Shown: in pieces, positions 27,621 to 37,800 of the stretch | Numbering within the stretch: the first letter of the stretch is position 1 | Layout: every line of letters starts with the position of its first letter | Assembly: GCF_017355915.2 (NCBI RefSeq) | Contig: NZ_JAFEUV020000007.1 | Location: 124,001-188,000 of the forward strand | Reading direction: 5' to 3' | DNA from: Telluribacter roseus | GTDB taxonomy: Bacteria > Bacteroidota > Bacteroidia > Cytophagales > Spirosomataceae | DNA length: 64,000 nt | Notes under the pieces: generated by a model | Told to the model about the DNA's origin: nothing | What the model saw: the letters and a program-made list of their open reading frames with translations, nothing else | The model's database searches: none | Program-made: the position numbers and the translations under genes

Positions 27621-27998
27621 AGAATAGACCGGATTGAGTGTAGAGCTATCAATGGGACCCAATCTGCGGGGTTGGCTTTTTCGTTTCTCGCCATTGCATC
27701 TTATAGAAGCTCAGATACAAAAACTTGTAGGAATGTAATCTGTTTCCGCGTTTTAACTGTTTTTTCTGATTGCAACAGGGATGAAGGCATTAAATAACAA
27801 CCAATAGTAGTACGAGTTGGAGTACTTCCTGTTGGCTTATTTGTGCCAATGCGCCGCGGCAATAGCCCTTGTCCCGGAATTCCAGTATGGATGGTATACT
27901 TATCTATTAGACCCAGCAAGCTTATTCCAAAAAAGAAAGGCACCTGGTACTCCCTTACAAAATGGGAGTACCAGGTGCCCTATTTTCACTCGTTCATG
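27621..27998. other. Intergenic region, no gene seen
   Basis: About 380 bp between the glycine-rich lipoprotein and a small minus-strand gene. Apart from the terminator at 27931-27979 nothing convincing is present; the ORFs here read through the terminator stem. Confidence 0.5.
27931..27979 (-). terminator. Rho-independent terminator of the 75-aa gene
   Basis: Perfect 16-bp arms (27939-27954 and 27964-27979; arm GGCACCTGGTACTCCC) with a 9-nt loop. Read on the minus strand the stem is followed by TTTCTTTTTT. It lies 20 bp downstream of the stop at 27999. Confidence 0.88.
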
Positions 27999-28226
27999 CT
28001 ACTTTACCAGCTCCTGAAACTTCTGTTGCCCCAGATTAGTAAGGTAAGCCGCGGAGATCAAGCCATTGTGATCACGCTCCACGCTCACATAGCCATTACC
28101 CGACAAGTACTCCATGCACTCCTGAAACAACGTCATATTGACAAGTGGAACGTCGTTGAAGGTTATTGTATACTGACCTTCAAAAAAGCGCAGGCTGTAT
28201 TCCAGGTCATGCTGCATGGTATCCAT
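27999..28226 (-). CDS. Small conserved-looking protein, possibly winged-helix
   Basis: A 75-residue protein (MDTMQHDLEYSLRFFEGQY start) with no signal peptide or membrane segment. The predicted pattern of helices followed by a beta hairpin (ECMEYLSGNGYVSVERDHNGLISAAYLTNLGQQKFQELVK) looks like a winged-helix-type fold: the LTNLGQQKF ending is reminiscent of small DNA-binding proteins in which TxxGxxxL follows the wing. A strong intrinsic terminator directly downstream supports it being a real gene. Function unknown. Confidence 0.65.
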   Translation of the reverse strand: MDTMQHDLEYSLRFFEGQYTITFNDVPLVNMTLFQECMEYLSGNGYVSVERDHNGLISAAYLTNLGQQKFQELVK

Positions 28227-28420
28227 AGACTAGGTAGCTTGTACGTATTAGGAGGGTTTACGCTACAATGGGTATTATTTAGGTTTAGGAATAGTCAATT
28301 TTGTGATTTCTTACTACCGGACCAGCTGTGTTTCCTGTCCTGTTGGCTGGTGTAGCCGGAGGCCTGCTTCCTGATGCTTTGGCATAATAGCCCCTATGAG
28401 TCAGACCTGCGACTACCAAA

Positions 28421-28810
28421 CTACTGAGCGTTTTGCCACACATCCATGATGAAGAAGGTTTTCATGCCGGCGGGCATTTTCCAGTCTATCTGATCTCCTT
28501 TGCGTAATCCGATCAGGGCGCTACCCATGGGAGTAAGTACCGAAATCTTTTTTTCATTGATATTGGCAAAGGCCGGTAAGACAATAGTAAGTACCATTTC
28601 TTTCCCGCTTTCCAGGTCTCTTACTTTTACAGTAGAGTTCAACCGGACGCTATCCGGCGGAAGATTTTGCTCTTTTACGACAACAGCTCTCTTTAATTCA
28701 TAGGATAATGTCATGGCATGATCCGCTACTCTGGAGTTGTTATCTGCGAATTGCTTTAAAAGACGGAAATCTTCCTCTCCAAGTACTACGCTGGTTCTCT
28801 GTGTTTCCAT
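28421..28810 (-). CDS. GreA/GreB-family elongation factor-like protein (Rnk type)
   Basis: A 129-residue protein. The C-terminal domain NEKKISVLTPMGSALIGLRKGDQIDWKMPAG is the GreA/GreB C-terminal fold (the GSALIGLxxGDxI motif). The short N-terminal helices (LGEEDFRLLKQFADNNSR) match Rnk, the nucleoside-diphosphate-kinase-regulator family, rather than the long coiled coil of GreA. Rnk proteins bind RNA polymerase but lack the acidic tip needed for transcript cleavage. It is a single gene on the minus strand. Confidence 0.9.
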   Translation of the reverse strand: METQRTSVVLGEEDFRLLKQFADNNSRVADHAMTLSYELKRAVVVKEQNLPPDSVRLNSTVKVRDLESGKEMVLTIVLPAFANINEKKISVLTPMGSALIGLRKGDQIDWKMPAGMKTFFIMDVWQNAQ

Positions 28811-28880
28811 ACTAGTTGAATTAAAATTTAACCAAACTATACCAATAGGGTACTGTGTCTAGTACCCCCTTATAATGATG

Positions 28881-29567
28881 TTAATTCAGATGAAAGGAGG
28901 GTGATTTTGTATCTAAAAGCCGGGCATTGTACACCAGTCTCTGAATCTGTATGACTACTACAATGGCTATTGTAATGAGCAGGGTAGAAAGTATCGAAGC
29001 CCTGGCCACATCCTGATGTGACTGCTTTACCGCCGCTTGTCCCGTCTCCAGTTGAAGTTGCGCCAGTTTGTGCAGATTCTGGATACTTTGCCTGAATAGT
29101 AATCCCCCTTTCTTTTGGAACAGATGAATGGCCTCATCACTGCGGGCATTCCTGACTGAATCAATCAGGGCTCGTTCCAGTTGCGAATAGGCGGCCAGAC
29201 TGTTCTTCAGCGAAGCCAGCCATTGTGATTCAAAACCTATGAGCGTTGTTTTTTCAAATTGCTCAATGAGTAACTGACTTTTGACATCGTGCACCTTCAG
29301 CTGACTCTCCAGGGCAGTAGTGGATAGGGCTGTCTGACCGGTCAGATAGTCCTCAAGTAGAAGTCTTTTAGCGTACAGATGCTCCGTCAGGTACACTATA
29401 ATGACGGAGGGCTGCAAGCGGTCTTCATATACTGAAGTCATGCTCTTATCCATTCCCTGAACGGCACGTTCCATGGACAAAGAGTTATAAATGGCGATAA
29501 CCAGGACCAGAAGGAGTAATCCGACAATCTTGATTTTCTGCTGTTTGAAGAATGACCACTTCATCAT
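28881..29567 (-). CDS. Membrane protein with four-helix-bundle (4HB_MCP-like) sensor domain
   Basis: Starting at the ATG at 29567, which follows AAAGGG by 3 nt, gives MMKWSFFKQQKIKIVGLLLLVL and 228 residues; the longer frame to 29609 adds 14 residues before this. A first transmembrane helix (about 12-30), a roughly 150-residue helical extracytoplasmic region with the 4HB_MCP pattern (SMERAVQGMDKSMTSVYEDRLQP), then a second transmembrane helix (SILSTLLITIAIVVVIQI) and a short tail. It lacks any HAMP, kinase or methyl-accepting output domain. It may be a stand-alone sensor fragment or a partner of an unlinked kinase. Confidence 0.75.
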   Translation of the reverse strand: MMKWSFFKQQKIKIVGLLLLVLVIAIYNSLSMERAVQGMDKSMTSVYEDRLQPSVIIVYLTEHLYAKRLLLEDYLTGQTALSTTALESQLKVHDVKSQLLIEQFEKTTLIGFESQWLASLKNSLAAYSQLERALIDSVRNARSDEAIHLFQKKGGLLFRQSIQNLHKLAQLQLETGQAAVKQSHQDVARASILSTLLITIAIVVVIQIQRLVYNARLLDTKSPSFHLN

Positions 29568-29804
29568 ATACCCTTTGAGTTTAGTATCCGGAAGTGGCCA
29601 AATATTCACTAAAGGTCAACCACTTGATTAGTTTCCATTAAAGTACCCGTGTATGGGATTAACTACCCCCCTTCCCTATTCTTCTGGTAACAGATCAGGT
29701 AGATCCTTTACTTCTACCTGGTATACCCGGTGTTAGCTGTTACTCCCTGATCTCAACCTATGATCAGATTTATCAAGACTCTATTTGGAGAGTTAAACTT
29801 ATGG

Positions 29805-29832
29805 TTGTAAATTTACAGTTGTAAAATTACAA
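29805..29832 (+). promoter_or_regulatory. Pair of operator-like palindromes
   Basis: TGTAAATTTACA (29806-29817) is a perfect 12-bp palindrome, directly followed by TTGTAAAATTACAA (29819-29832), arms TTGTAA/TTACAA around AA. The two are direct repeats of TTGTAAA-TTAC spaced 14 bp and end 11 bp before the ATG of the DUF932-like gene, a position that suits repression. Confidence 0.5.
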
Positions 29833-29843
29833 ATGCAAGCTAG

Positions 29844-30821
29844 ATGACTTATAAAAGTACTGAACCTACTATCACTGATTCCTGGGACGATATATGTTAT
29901 CCGGTGCAGCCTCTTTGGCTGAGCGATTTATTACCTGACTACGACATCATGGCTACTGACCGCCAACAGCTGATAGTAGGGCAAATGCCAGGGGGACGTA
30001 AGACTATGTTTGGTATTCAGAGTGCTGATTACACCATCATTCCCAATCAGGCCATCCGGGAGGTAATCGATAGATTGGTACCGGACTATCAGCTACTGAT
30101 CAAGCATACCATAACCGGTGAGTTTAATATCACTATTATTTTACCTGCTACATTGCCCATTGGCGGAGAGGAGCTTCATCGGAGCCTGATCCTTACCAAT
30201 AGTTACAATGGCAGAACTCCCTTCAGTATACAGGGGCAGACGCTTACGACGCTGCTTGAACCCTCGACCCATCTTGGTAGCAGCATGTACCGTAATATTT
30301 GCCAGAATGGCCTGATGGGCTGGGCTGATACCTTTACGGATCTGCATTCTTACCAGAACTGGCTCCAGTACGGACTGGGAGATTTGAAGAAGAAGGCTGC
30401 CCAGAAAGCGAAACCAGCAAAGGAACGATCGCTTCGGACCGACCCGGAAATTCGCAAACTCCACCATAATTCGCTGACTATTGAGCGTTTTCAGGAGCAT
30501 CTTCATGATTTGCTGGTAGAACATCTGACTTCACAGAACACGCTTACGGCTTCGGTATACCAGCAGCTTCAGCAAGCGGGCCTATCCAACAGAAACGATT
30601 CCTTACTACGGAATCTATCTGTACCGGTCCAGCTTATCAAACAGGCTCACGAAAGACTGCGCCTCGAGGAAAGGTTGCTGGGCGTCAAACCCTCATACTG
30701 GCTGCTCTACAATGCCATAAACTATGTGTTGTTTAGCGCCAGAAGCAGCCTGACCCTTAACGATCGCTACCGGCTTGATGAAAAGACGTTTCATTCACTG
30801 GCAGCACACGCATTAGCCTAG
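29844..30821 (+). CDS. DUF932-like (phage/plasmid-type) protein
   Basis: A 325-residue soluble protein. The central part, LILTNSYNGRTPFSIQGQ followed by YRNICQNGLMGWAD, has the shape of the DUF932 core, where a conserved Cys-X-Asn sits after a beta-rich region. The tail LLYNAINYVLFSARSSLTLNDRYRLDE fits the family's helical C-terminus. DUF932 proteins are typical of phages, plasmids and integrative elements; their role is unknown. A lysine-rich linker (KKKAAQKAKPAKERS) splits the two halves. Operator-like palindromes lie just upstream. Confidence 0.7.
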   Translation: MTYKSTEPTITDSWDDICYPVQPLWLSDLLPDYDIMATDRQQLIVGQMPGGRKTMFGIQSADYTIIPNQAIREVIDRLVPDYQLLIKHTITGEFNITIILPATLPIGGEELHRSLILTNSYNGRTPFSIQGQTLTTLLEPSTHLGSSMYRNICQNGLMGWADTFTDLHSYQNWLQYGLGDLKKKAAQKAKPAKERSLRTDPEIRKLHHNSLTIERFQEHLHDLLVEHLTSQNTLTASVYQQLQQAGLSNRNDSLLRNLSVPVQLIKQAHERLRLEERLLGVKPSYWLLYNAINYVLFSARSSLTLNDRYRLDEKTFHSLAAHALA

Positions 30822-30894
30822 TTTTTCCGGAAGTATTCTCATCAGGTACCGGAAAAAACCAGTGAGGATAAACTTATAACCACACCTACGTTTA

Positions 30895-31269
30895 ATGAAT
30901 CCGCGTATGAAGCTTACCAGTAGTATCACAAGCACATTGGCTACCCTGAATATGAACGTTCAGGAGGCTGAGGATAAGGCAAAGGGAGCCTACTCTCCCC
31001 TAACGGCCAGCGAACTAGCTATTTGTACCTCCTTCCTTCAGGAAATCGGGGGATCCAGTGTACCAGAGACATTCACGCACGAGACCCCTAAACCAGCAGA
31101 CCAACCCGTACTACTCTCCGATAAGGCCCGAAAACGATTCTGTTCCATTCTCCGGCGGGTCGCACGGGGACAGGAGGGGCTCTCACGGGAAGAACAACTA
31201 TTCGTACGACAGTATTGGCAGGCGTACCTCATGGCGCAGGCAAACCGTACTACCCCTACCACAACCTAA
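30895..31269 (+). CDS. Small hypothetical protein
   Basis: A 124-residue soluble, mostly helical protein (MNPRMKLTSSITSTLATLN start; an in-frame Met at residue 5 is an alternative). The C-terminal half, SDKARKRFCSILRRVARGQEGLSREEQLFVRQYWQAYL, is basic and helical, reminiscent of a small nucleic-acid-binding helix bundle, but no family was recognised. It follows the DUF932-like gene by 73 bp in the same direction and may be co-transcribed with it. Confidence 0.55.
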   Translation: MNPRMKLTSSITSTLATLNMNVQEAEDKAKGAYSPLTASELAICTSFLQEIGGSSVPETFTHETPKPADQPVLLSDKARKRFCSILRRVARGQEGLSREEQLFVRQYWQAYLMAQANRTTPTTT

Positions 31270-31346
31270 GGAGTTACCCCCCTTACACTACCTGTTGAAG
31301 GTCATTTCAGTATATGTATGATTTTAATTTTCCATCTACTTAAATA

Positions 31347-32312
31347 ATGCAAAAACGAACTACGTCCGATTACTTGTTGCTTTTTTCGAAGGGAGTAGGC
31401 ATGGGAGCCGCCGATGTGGTCCCGGGTGTCTCCGGTGGTACCATCGCCTTCATAACGGGAATTTATGAAGAACTACTAGCTTCGATCCGCTCTGTGAATG
31501 GTGAAGCCCTGAAGCTGTTACTAGCCTTCAGAATCAAAGCGCTATGGCAACACGTTAATGGTACCTTCTTACTTACGCTTTTGTCCGGGATTGGATTCTC
31601 GGTCCTTTCCCTATCCCGGGTGATCCTGTTCCTGCTGGCTAATTACCCTGTGCTGCTCTGGTCATTTTTCTTCGGGCTCATTGTAGCGTCGGCCGTAGTA
31701 GTTGGAAAAAAGATCACCGGATGGAGCCCTGCTGTTTTACTTTCCGGAGTCGCGGGGGCAGCTATTGCCTACTTTGTTACGGTAGCCACTCCTACCCAAA
31801 CCCCCGAAGCGTACTGGTTCCTGTTTCTGTCGGGGGCTATTGCCATCTGCGCCATGATTCTGCCTGGTATTTCAGGTAGCTTCCTGCTGGTACTTCTGGC
31901 CAAATATGAGTTTATTCTTAATGCAGTAAAGGATCTGAAGATAGGTGTAATAGCCGTATTCGGAATGGGTTGTGTTGTGGGTATTCTTTCATTTTCGCAT
32001 GTCCTGAACTGGGCCCTCAAGAAGTACCACAGTATCACTGTCGCTTTACTGACGGGCTTTATGGTGGGGTCGTTGAATAAAGTATGGCCCTGGAAGCAGA
32101 CTTTGAAAACGTACACTGATCGCCACGGAGAGGTAAAACCTCTGGTTCAGCAGAATGTACTACCTGCTGATTTCGAATCACTGACGAATCAGGATGCTTA
32201 CCTGGGTATGGCTTTAGTACTGGCGGCAGTTGGTTTTCTGGTAGTATACGCAACTGATTACTTTATCTCAGAAGAGGTACCTGCCGAACCTGAAACTGCT
32301 CCGGTAGTATAG
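31347..32312 (+). CDS. DUF368 membrane protein, polyprenyl-phosphate transporter (PopT-like)
   Basis: A 321-residue protein with about 8-9 membrane segments. The N-terminal GVGMGAADVVPGVSGGTIAFITGIYEEL is the DUF368 signature, repeated in pseudo-symmetric form as CAMILPGISGSFLLVLLAKYE (about residues 170-195). Members of this family were shown to recycle undecaprenyl phosphate across the cytoplasmic membrane (PopT), needed for cell-wall and capsule synthesis. It is followed by a strong intrinsic terminator. Confidence 0.92.
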   Translation: MQKRTTSDYLLLFSKGVGMGAADVVPGVSGGTIAFITGIYEELLASIRSVNGEALKLLLAFRIKALWQHVNGTFLLTLLSGIGFSVLSLSRVILFLLANYPVLLWSFFFGLIVASAVVVGKKITGWSPAVLLSGVAGAAIAYFVTVATPTQTPEAYWFLFLSGAIAICAMILPGISGSFLLVLLAKYEFILNAVKDLKIGVIAVFGMGCVVGILSFSHVLNWALKKYHSITVALLTGFMVGSLNKVWPWKQTLKTYTDRHGEVKPLVQQNVLPADFESLTNQDAYLGMALVLAAVGFLVVYATDYFISEEVPAEPETAPVV

Positions 32313-32415
32313 TTGCCTTACTCCATACTAGCAGGGGCTGAATAGGTAGACGGGAGCTGACCAGGTACCTGAGCCCGCTGTATGAACCGCAAAAGGCAAT
32401 AGTAGTCAATAAACT

Positions 32416-32454
32416 AACCGGGACCTATCTGATCAGATAGGTCCCGGTTTTTAT
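32416..32454 (+). terminator. Intrinsic terminator of the DUF368 gene
   Basis: A perfect 34-bp palindrome (17-bp arms 32416-32432 and 32433-32449, arm AACCGGGACCTATCTGA) followed by TTT. It lies about 100 bp downstream of the stop and 19 bp before the end of the convergent minus-strand gene. Confidence 0.8.
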
Positions 32455-32472
32455 GTGCGTTGCTATAAAATA

Positions 32473-32862
32473 CTATTGCAGGCTCACGACCCGGGCAGGA
32501 GCCGTTACGGGTGCTGATGTTGATAGCTTTATGGTACGGCTTTGGGTAGTAGTTCCGTCCGTGATCAGCAGTTTATAAGTACCATCCTGCAGATGATTCA
32601 CTTCAATGCGGGCCCGGTAGCTGTTTTTCTTTTTTCCTACCACTTCATCTACCAGTACATCTCCCTGCTCATTCAGCAGCTGGATCTGTACCTTCCGGCC
32701 TTCCTGTTTCTCAACGGCTACGTGTAGTTGCTGCGTAGTAACTGACGTATAAGCCGAAGAGTTGAAAGTAAAACCCTTTTCGGGAGTGGTGGCCGTTTCA
32801 GTACTAGCGAAAGAAGCCGTTAACGTAAAAAGAGCAAATGCGAAAGTCAATAGTTTTTTCAT
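32473..32862 (-). CDS. Small secreted beta-sandwich protein (DUF3244-like)
   Basis: A 129-residue protein with a clear signal peptide (MKKLLTFAFALFTLTASFAS). The mature part, HVAVEKQEGRKVQIQLLNEQGDVLVDEVVGKKKNSYRARIEVNHLQDGTYKLLITDG, has the pattern of the DUF3244 / secretion-tail-like beta-sandwich, with QLLNEQGDVL then LQDGTYKLLI. Bacteroidota commonly encode several such small periplasmic proteins of unknown role. Monocistronic, convergent with the DUF368 gene. Confidence 0.75.
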   Translation of the reverse strand: MKKLLTFAFALFTLTASFASTETATTPEKGFTFNSSAYTSVTTQQLHVAVEKQEGRKVQIQLLNEQGDVLVDEVVGKKKNSYRARIEVNHLQDGTYKLLITDGTTTQSRTIKLSTSAPVTAPARVVSLQ

Positions 32863-33095
32863 GGCTGTATAAAGTATAGGTGGCTAAGTTTTAGTGCCTT
32901 TTGGGCTTGTTTGATGATTCAAAGGTATAGCGCACCCCACTGATATACTACGGGATCTTGCTCAACTGGCAATATGAGTGGATAAGCCGTCTATTCTGAC
33001 GATGAACTGAATTTGGGTAGTAAGAAGAAAGGCTGTATCAGCTTCGTTTTCTTCCTATAACCCATGTAGTTAGGGATAGTAGTGACTGTACATTC

Positions 33096-33131
33096 AAAAG
33101 AAAAAACAGGCAGTACCAAATGGGTACTGCC
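33096..33131 (-). terminator. Intrinsic terminator of the second SusCD operon
   Basis: Arms GGCAGTACC (33109-33117) and GGTACTGCC (33123-33131) with a 5-nt loop. Read on the minus strand they are followed by TGTTTTTTCTTTT. It begins 19 bp downstream of the SusD stop at 33151, so transcription ends here and no enzyme gene follows. Confidence 0.88.
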
Positions 33132-33150
33132 AGTCCAATAATCAATGCAC

Positions 33151-34848
33151 TCACCAGCCTGGATTCTGGGTAAGCGAAGGATTCATTTCAATTTCCTGAG
33201 CAGGAATAGGCCAGATAACATGACGATTCTGGAAGTTACGGGTCAGGAGATTATCGCCAACGATACTTTTCTCAGTGACTCCTGCGGTATAGGCTTTGAG
33301 AAGGCCCCAGCGTTTCAGATCGAAGTACCGGTGTCCTTCACCAGCCAGTTCTACGGCTCTCTCATGAACAATGCGCCGGAACATATCTTCCTTACTGCTT
33401 ACTGCCAATGCTGCTACCCCACTGTTAAGGCCAGGCATAGATGAGCGTGCTCTTACTTTGTTCAGTTCAGCAATGGCTTTGTCGAGCTGCCCCATCTCGT
33501 TATAGGCCTCGGCCAGCATAAGTAGTACATCCCCAAGACGCATGAGGGGGAAGTTGATCGGCGTATGCGCTCGGTCGGTCAGGTCACCGTTCAGGTTAGC
33601 CTCCGGTACAAACTTTCTCCATACGTAGGTCATCCACCCTCTGTTATTACGGATTTGACCAAAATTTTCGTTCGCACCGGTGGCCAGTACCAGCTGCATC
33701 TGGCGGGGAGCGTTGGCATTCCATCCCAGTTGGTACGAATAGGGTACTACCAGTGTCTCAGTCATACGGGGATCCCGATTACTATAGATCTCATTCAGTT
33801 TAGCCGTATCAGGTACCGTTACCAATTTGCCACTCTGCTGGGTAGCAATCATGGCCGTTCTTTTTACGGTATTGTTGGTAGTATAGCCGGGGAAATGCTG
33901 TTCCCAGTCAAAGGGTGTACCATCTCTGTTTTCATACATATCGGCCAGGGTGGTACTAGGCATTCCATTATTCCAGCTGCTTCCGAAGGTAGATCGGGTA
34001 CCCAGATAAAAAGCCAACGGCATACCATACGGGAAACCTACTCCCCCCTTGTTCTGGATAGTAAAAATCATCTCTTTACTATTATGACCCGTTTGCTTGA
34101 ACAGATTGGCGTAGCTGGGATTTAGCTCATAGCCATAATTGTTAGACTTGTTGTACACAACTTCTTCAAAATCACTGATGGCTTTGGCCCACTCCTTATT
34201 AAACAGGTACACTTTACCCCGAAATGCCAGAGCGGCTCCCTTGGTAGCTCGTCCCAGATGTGCCGGCGGATAGGTAACAGGCAGTCCATCCACAGCGGCA
34301 GTCAGGTCAGCCAGTATGAAAGCACGTACCTCTTCTTCTGAGCTTCTGGGCTTTAGCAACTGATTGAAATCCTTATTCAGATCTACCGCTTCATCATAAA
34401 TGGGTACTCCTCCGAAGAGGTTCATCAGATAGAAGTAGTACAGCCCCCTCAGGAACCGGGCTTCTGCGATATAAACCGTCTTTGATGCTTCGGGGATATC
34501 CATGCCAGCTATGTTACGAATCGCGGTGTTGGCCCGTTGGATCCCGTCGTAGCCACGGCGCCAGCGATTCACAACGGCTCCGGTACGGTCGGTAAAATTG
34601 CCGTTAATGAAGTCACCCATCCCCTGAGGGTCATAACCGATAGCGATATCCGTCATGTTATCAAACATGTTATATAGCCCGAAGAGATTGTGATCCTTCA
34701 TGTCTGCATATACGCCCACCAGTCCCTGAAGGGCATGCTCCTCCGTTTTCCAAAAGGTACCGGCACTTACTCTATCATAAGGTTGAGTGTCCAGGTCATA
34801 GCAACCACTAACGCTGAGTAGTAGTACTAGATAAAGTATTTTTTTCAT
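33151..34848 (-). CDS. SusD/RagB-family nutrient-binding outer-membrane lipoprotein (second PUL)
   Basis: A 565-residue SusD-like lipoprotein with lipobox Cys16 (SVSGC). Family landmarks are SAGTFWKTEEHALQGLVGVYADM, EARFLRGLYYFYLMNLFGGVPIYDE, RLGDVLLMLAEAYNEMGQLDKAIAELNKVRARS and the C-terminal RHVIWPIPAQEIEMNPSLTQNPGW. It pairs with the SusC 11 bp upstream and should capture the ligand at the cell surface. The ligand is unknown, since no degradative enzyme is linked to this pair. Confidence 0.96.
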   Translation of the reverse strand: MKKILYLVLLLSVSGCYDLDTQPYDRVSAGTFWKTEEHALQGLVGVYADMKDHNLFGLYNMFDNMTDIAIGYDPQGMGDFINGNFTDRTGAVVNRWRRGYDGIQRANTAIRNIAGMDIPEASKTVYIAEARFLRGLYYFYLMNLFGGVPIYDEAVDLNKDFNQLLKPRSSEEEVRAFILADLTAAVDGLPVTYPPAHLGRATKGAALAFRGKVYLFNKEWAKAISDFEEVVYNKSNNYGYELNPSYANLFKQTGHNSKEMIFTIQNKGGVGFPYGMPLAFYLGTRSTFGSSWNNGMPSTTLADMYENRDGTPFDWEQHFPGYTTNNTVKRTAMIATQQSGKLVTVPDTAKLNEIYSNRDPRMTETLVVPYSYQLGWNANAPRQMQLVLATGANENFGQIRNNRGWMTYVWRKFVPEANLNGDLTDRAHTPINFPLMRLGDVLLMLAEAYNEMGQLDKAIAELNKVRARSSMPGLNSGVAALAVSSKEDMFRRIVHERAVELAGEGHRYFDLKRWGLLKAYTAGVTEKSIVGDNLLTRNFQNRHVIWPIPAQEIEMNPSLTQNPGW

Positions 34849-34859
34849 GATGCTTCTAG

Positions 34860-37800
34860 TTAAAAAGTAAGGTTGAGTCCCAGTAATGCTTGTTTAAGAG
34901 TAGGATATTGTACTCCACTTACTTCCGGATCAAATCCCTTATAGCGGGTAAAAGTCAGGTAGTTTTCCAGACTTCCGTACACGCGCAGGGTAGATATTTT
35001 TACTTTTTCAGTTATTGCTTTGGGAAGTGTATAGCCCAGCTGAATATTCTTCAGACGCATGTATGAGCGATTCTGTAACCAGAAGTCACTGTTGCGGGTA
35101 TTTCTCACATCAGTATAGTTCAGCAGCCTTGGATAGGTAGCATCGGTACGGCCCGGGTACCATCTGCCTTCAGCTACTTCCTCATTGATCTGATATCCCC
35201 AGCGTACACCGGTCGTATGATAGATGTCGGTCCAGATGGTTCTAAGACCAGCCGCTCCCTGCAGCAAAACTGAGAAGTCAAAGTTCTTCCAGTCAAAACC
35301 CATATTCATACCATAGAAAATACGTGGTGCCGTACCATGCCCTACCGTATACCGATCCTCGTCGTTGATGATCCCGTCTCCATTCATATCCTTATACAGA
35401 AGATCACCTATTCTGGGAGTACCATAGGCGGCAAAGGGATTACGTTTTTGTCCGGTTGCAGGATCCAGCGGAGCATTATCGATCAGGCTTTGTACCAGTG
35501 CGAGGTCCTCGTCAGTCTGGATGATCCGGTCTACCGCCAGTACATACTGGGTATTGATGGCGTATCCCTCCTGAATCAAGTTGGAGCCACTGATGGTACG
35601 GTCCTTCCCTTTAAATTTAGTCACCTTGTTGTCCACAAAGCTGAAGTTACCTCCTACCCGGTAGTTGAAGGCCCCTACATTGTTGCGGTAGTTAAGGTTC
35701 AGTTCTATCCCTTTGTTTTGTACTTCAGCCGCGTTCTGTTTTGGAATGGATGCATTTCCTACGACCAGCGGAGCCGGCAGGTCGATCAGGATATTCTTGG
35801 TTCTCTTATCGAATACTTCCAGGGAGCCATCCAGTCTGTTATTGAACAGTCCGAAATCCAAACCCAGGTTAGTAATGTAGGTACTCTCCCAGGTCAGAGC
35901 CGCGTTTGACAGCGCCGTCTGGGCAAAGCCGACGTACAGGTTATTGTTCAGGATATAGTTGGCCGCATTATACACCGCCTGGTACTCATAGTTACCAACG
36001 GCGTTGTTGCCCAGCGAACCATAGGAGGCCCGGACTTTCAGGCTTGGCATCCAGGAGATGTCATAGAAAGATTCCTCTGAGATTCTCCAGCCCGCCGAGA
36101 ATGAAGGAAACATACCCCATCGGCTCGCTCCGGCGGCAAAGCGGGAAGTACCATCCCTACGGAGGTTCGCCTCAAACAGGTACTTGTCATCCAGATTCAG
36201 GTTGATCCGTCCGAAGTAAGACCTCATCACCCAGTCGCTGGCATTTCCGTTGGCCGCCGCATCCATGGTGGCAGCATCGATCACACTAAGAAGGGGATCA
36301 ACCAGATCGAGCTTGCTGGCATTGAACCAATCGTTTTTATAGTACTCCTGGCTGGCACCCACCATCAGATTCATCGTCAACCGGCTGAAAAACGTCCGGT
36401 CATACCGAACAATCCCATCCATGAAGTACTGGTAGTTTTTGTTGTTCTGGTTGAAGACCGACGATCGGCCGGTACCCGCAGTAGCGACTGTATTGTTGAT
36501 AAAATCCCAGCGATCATTAAATACCGGCTGATGGTATTGTAGCTGATCATCAAATATATAGTTAAAAGATCCTTCGATAGAGAGTCCTTCCAGCGGCTGC
36601 AGTTTACCAAAGAAACGACTCGTTAACTTATTCTGTCTGATGTCGCCCTTCCGGCCGTAAAGCCTGTGAAGTACGTTGTTGGACTGAGGATCATCTTCGG
36701 GATTATTAGGACTTCCGAAGCGACCATCCGGAGCTCTGAGTACCATACCAGGTGTACTGGCGCCGGCATACGTAAAGACATCCTCCAGGATATTGGTCCC
36801 TATATCCGTTTTAGCAACCAGACCATTGAGCATAGTACCCAATGTCAGCCAGGGCTTTACATTAGCTTCCATATTCAGGCGCATACTGTAGCGCTGGTAG
36901 CCTGCTTTTTCGATAATACCCGGGTTATCTAAGTATCCAAAGGAACCAAAGTAGCGACTTGTAGCGGTACCACCGGAAAACGATAGGTTGTGGTTTTGCT
37001 GCAAGTTTGGTCTGAATACTTGTTCGGTCCATTCGGTGTTGGGGTACTTGAGCGGATCTTTTCCTTCATTGGCGCGCCATAAGTCTATTTTTTCCTGTGA
37101 GAAGATGGGAGTAGCATTAGGATCCGAGTTCCTGAATCCCTCGTTGATCAGCTCCATGTAGTTAGCGTAGTTGGAGACGGTCTTTACTACATGGGAAGGT
37201 TTTGCCGTAGAAAAGAAGGAATTGTAGTTTACCCTGAACTCGCCGGACTTACCCTTTTTGGTAGTAATCAGAATAACCCCATTGGCTGCTCTTGATCCAT
37301 ATATAGCGGCTGAGGCGGCATCCTTCAGTACCGAAATGCTCTCTACATCCTGCGGGTTCAGGTGATTCATATTCCCTACGGCTCCATCAATGATCACCAG
37401 TGGGTCTGAATTATTCAGGGTACCCTGGCCCCTGATCCGTAGCGTGGCCCCATCTCCACCCGGACGTCCACTGCCCTGGTTGACCGATAGACCGGAAGCC
37501 AAACCAGACAAACCAGAGGAAAGAGAAGTAATAGGACGGGTCTCGGCCTGTTGAGCTATATCAACGGTTGCGACCGCGCCCGTTAGGTTTGCCTTTTTCT
37601 GGGTTCCGTAGCCAACTACTACCACCTCCTGCAGGGACTTCACATCCGCTACAAGGTTTATTTCCAATTGGGTCCTGTTCCCGACTACAACCTCCTGATT
37701 TGTATACCCGACAAACGAGAAGATAAGTACTGACTCATCGTTTGGAACAGAGATCGAAAAGTTACCTTCCACATCGGTTGTGGTACCTTGCTGGCTCCCC

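Noticed and set aside
35337-35909. 190-codon plus-strand ORF inside the second susC gene
   Set aside because: Antisense shadow; no recognisable protein pattern.
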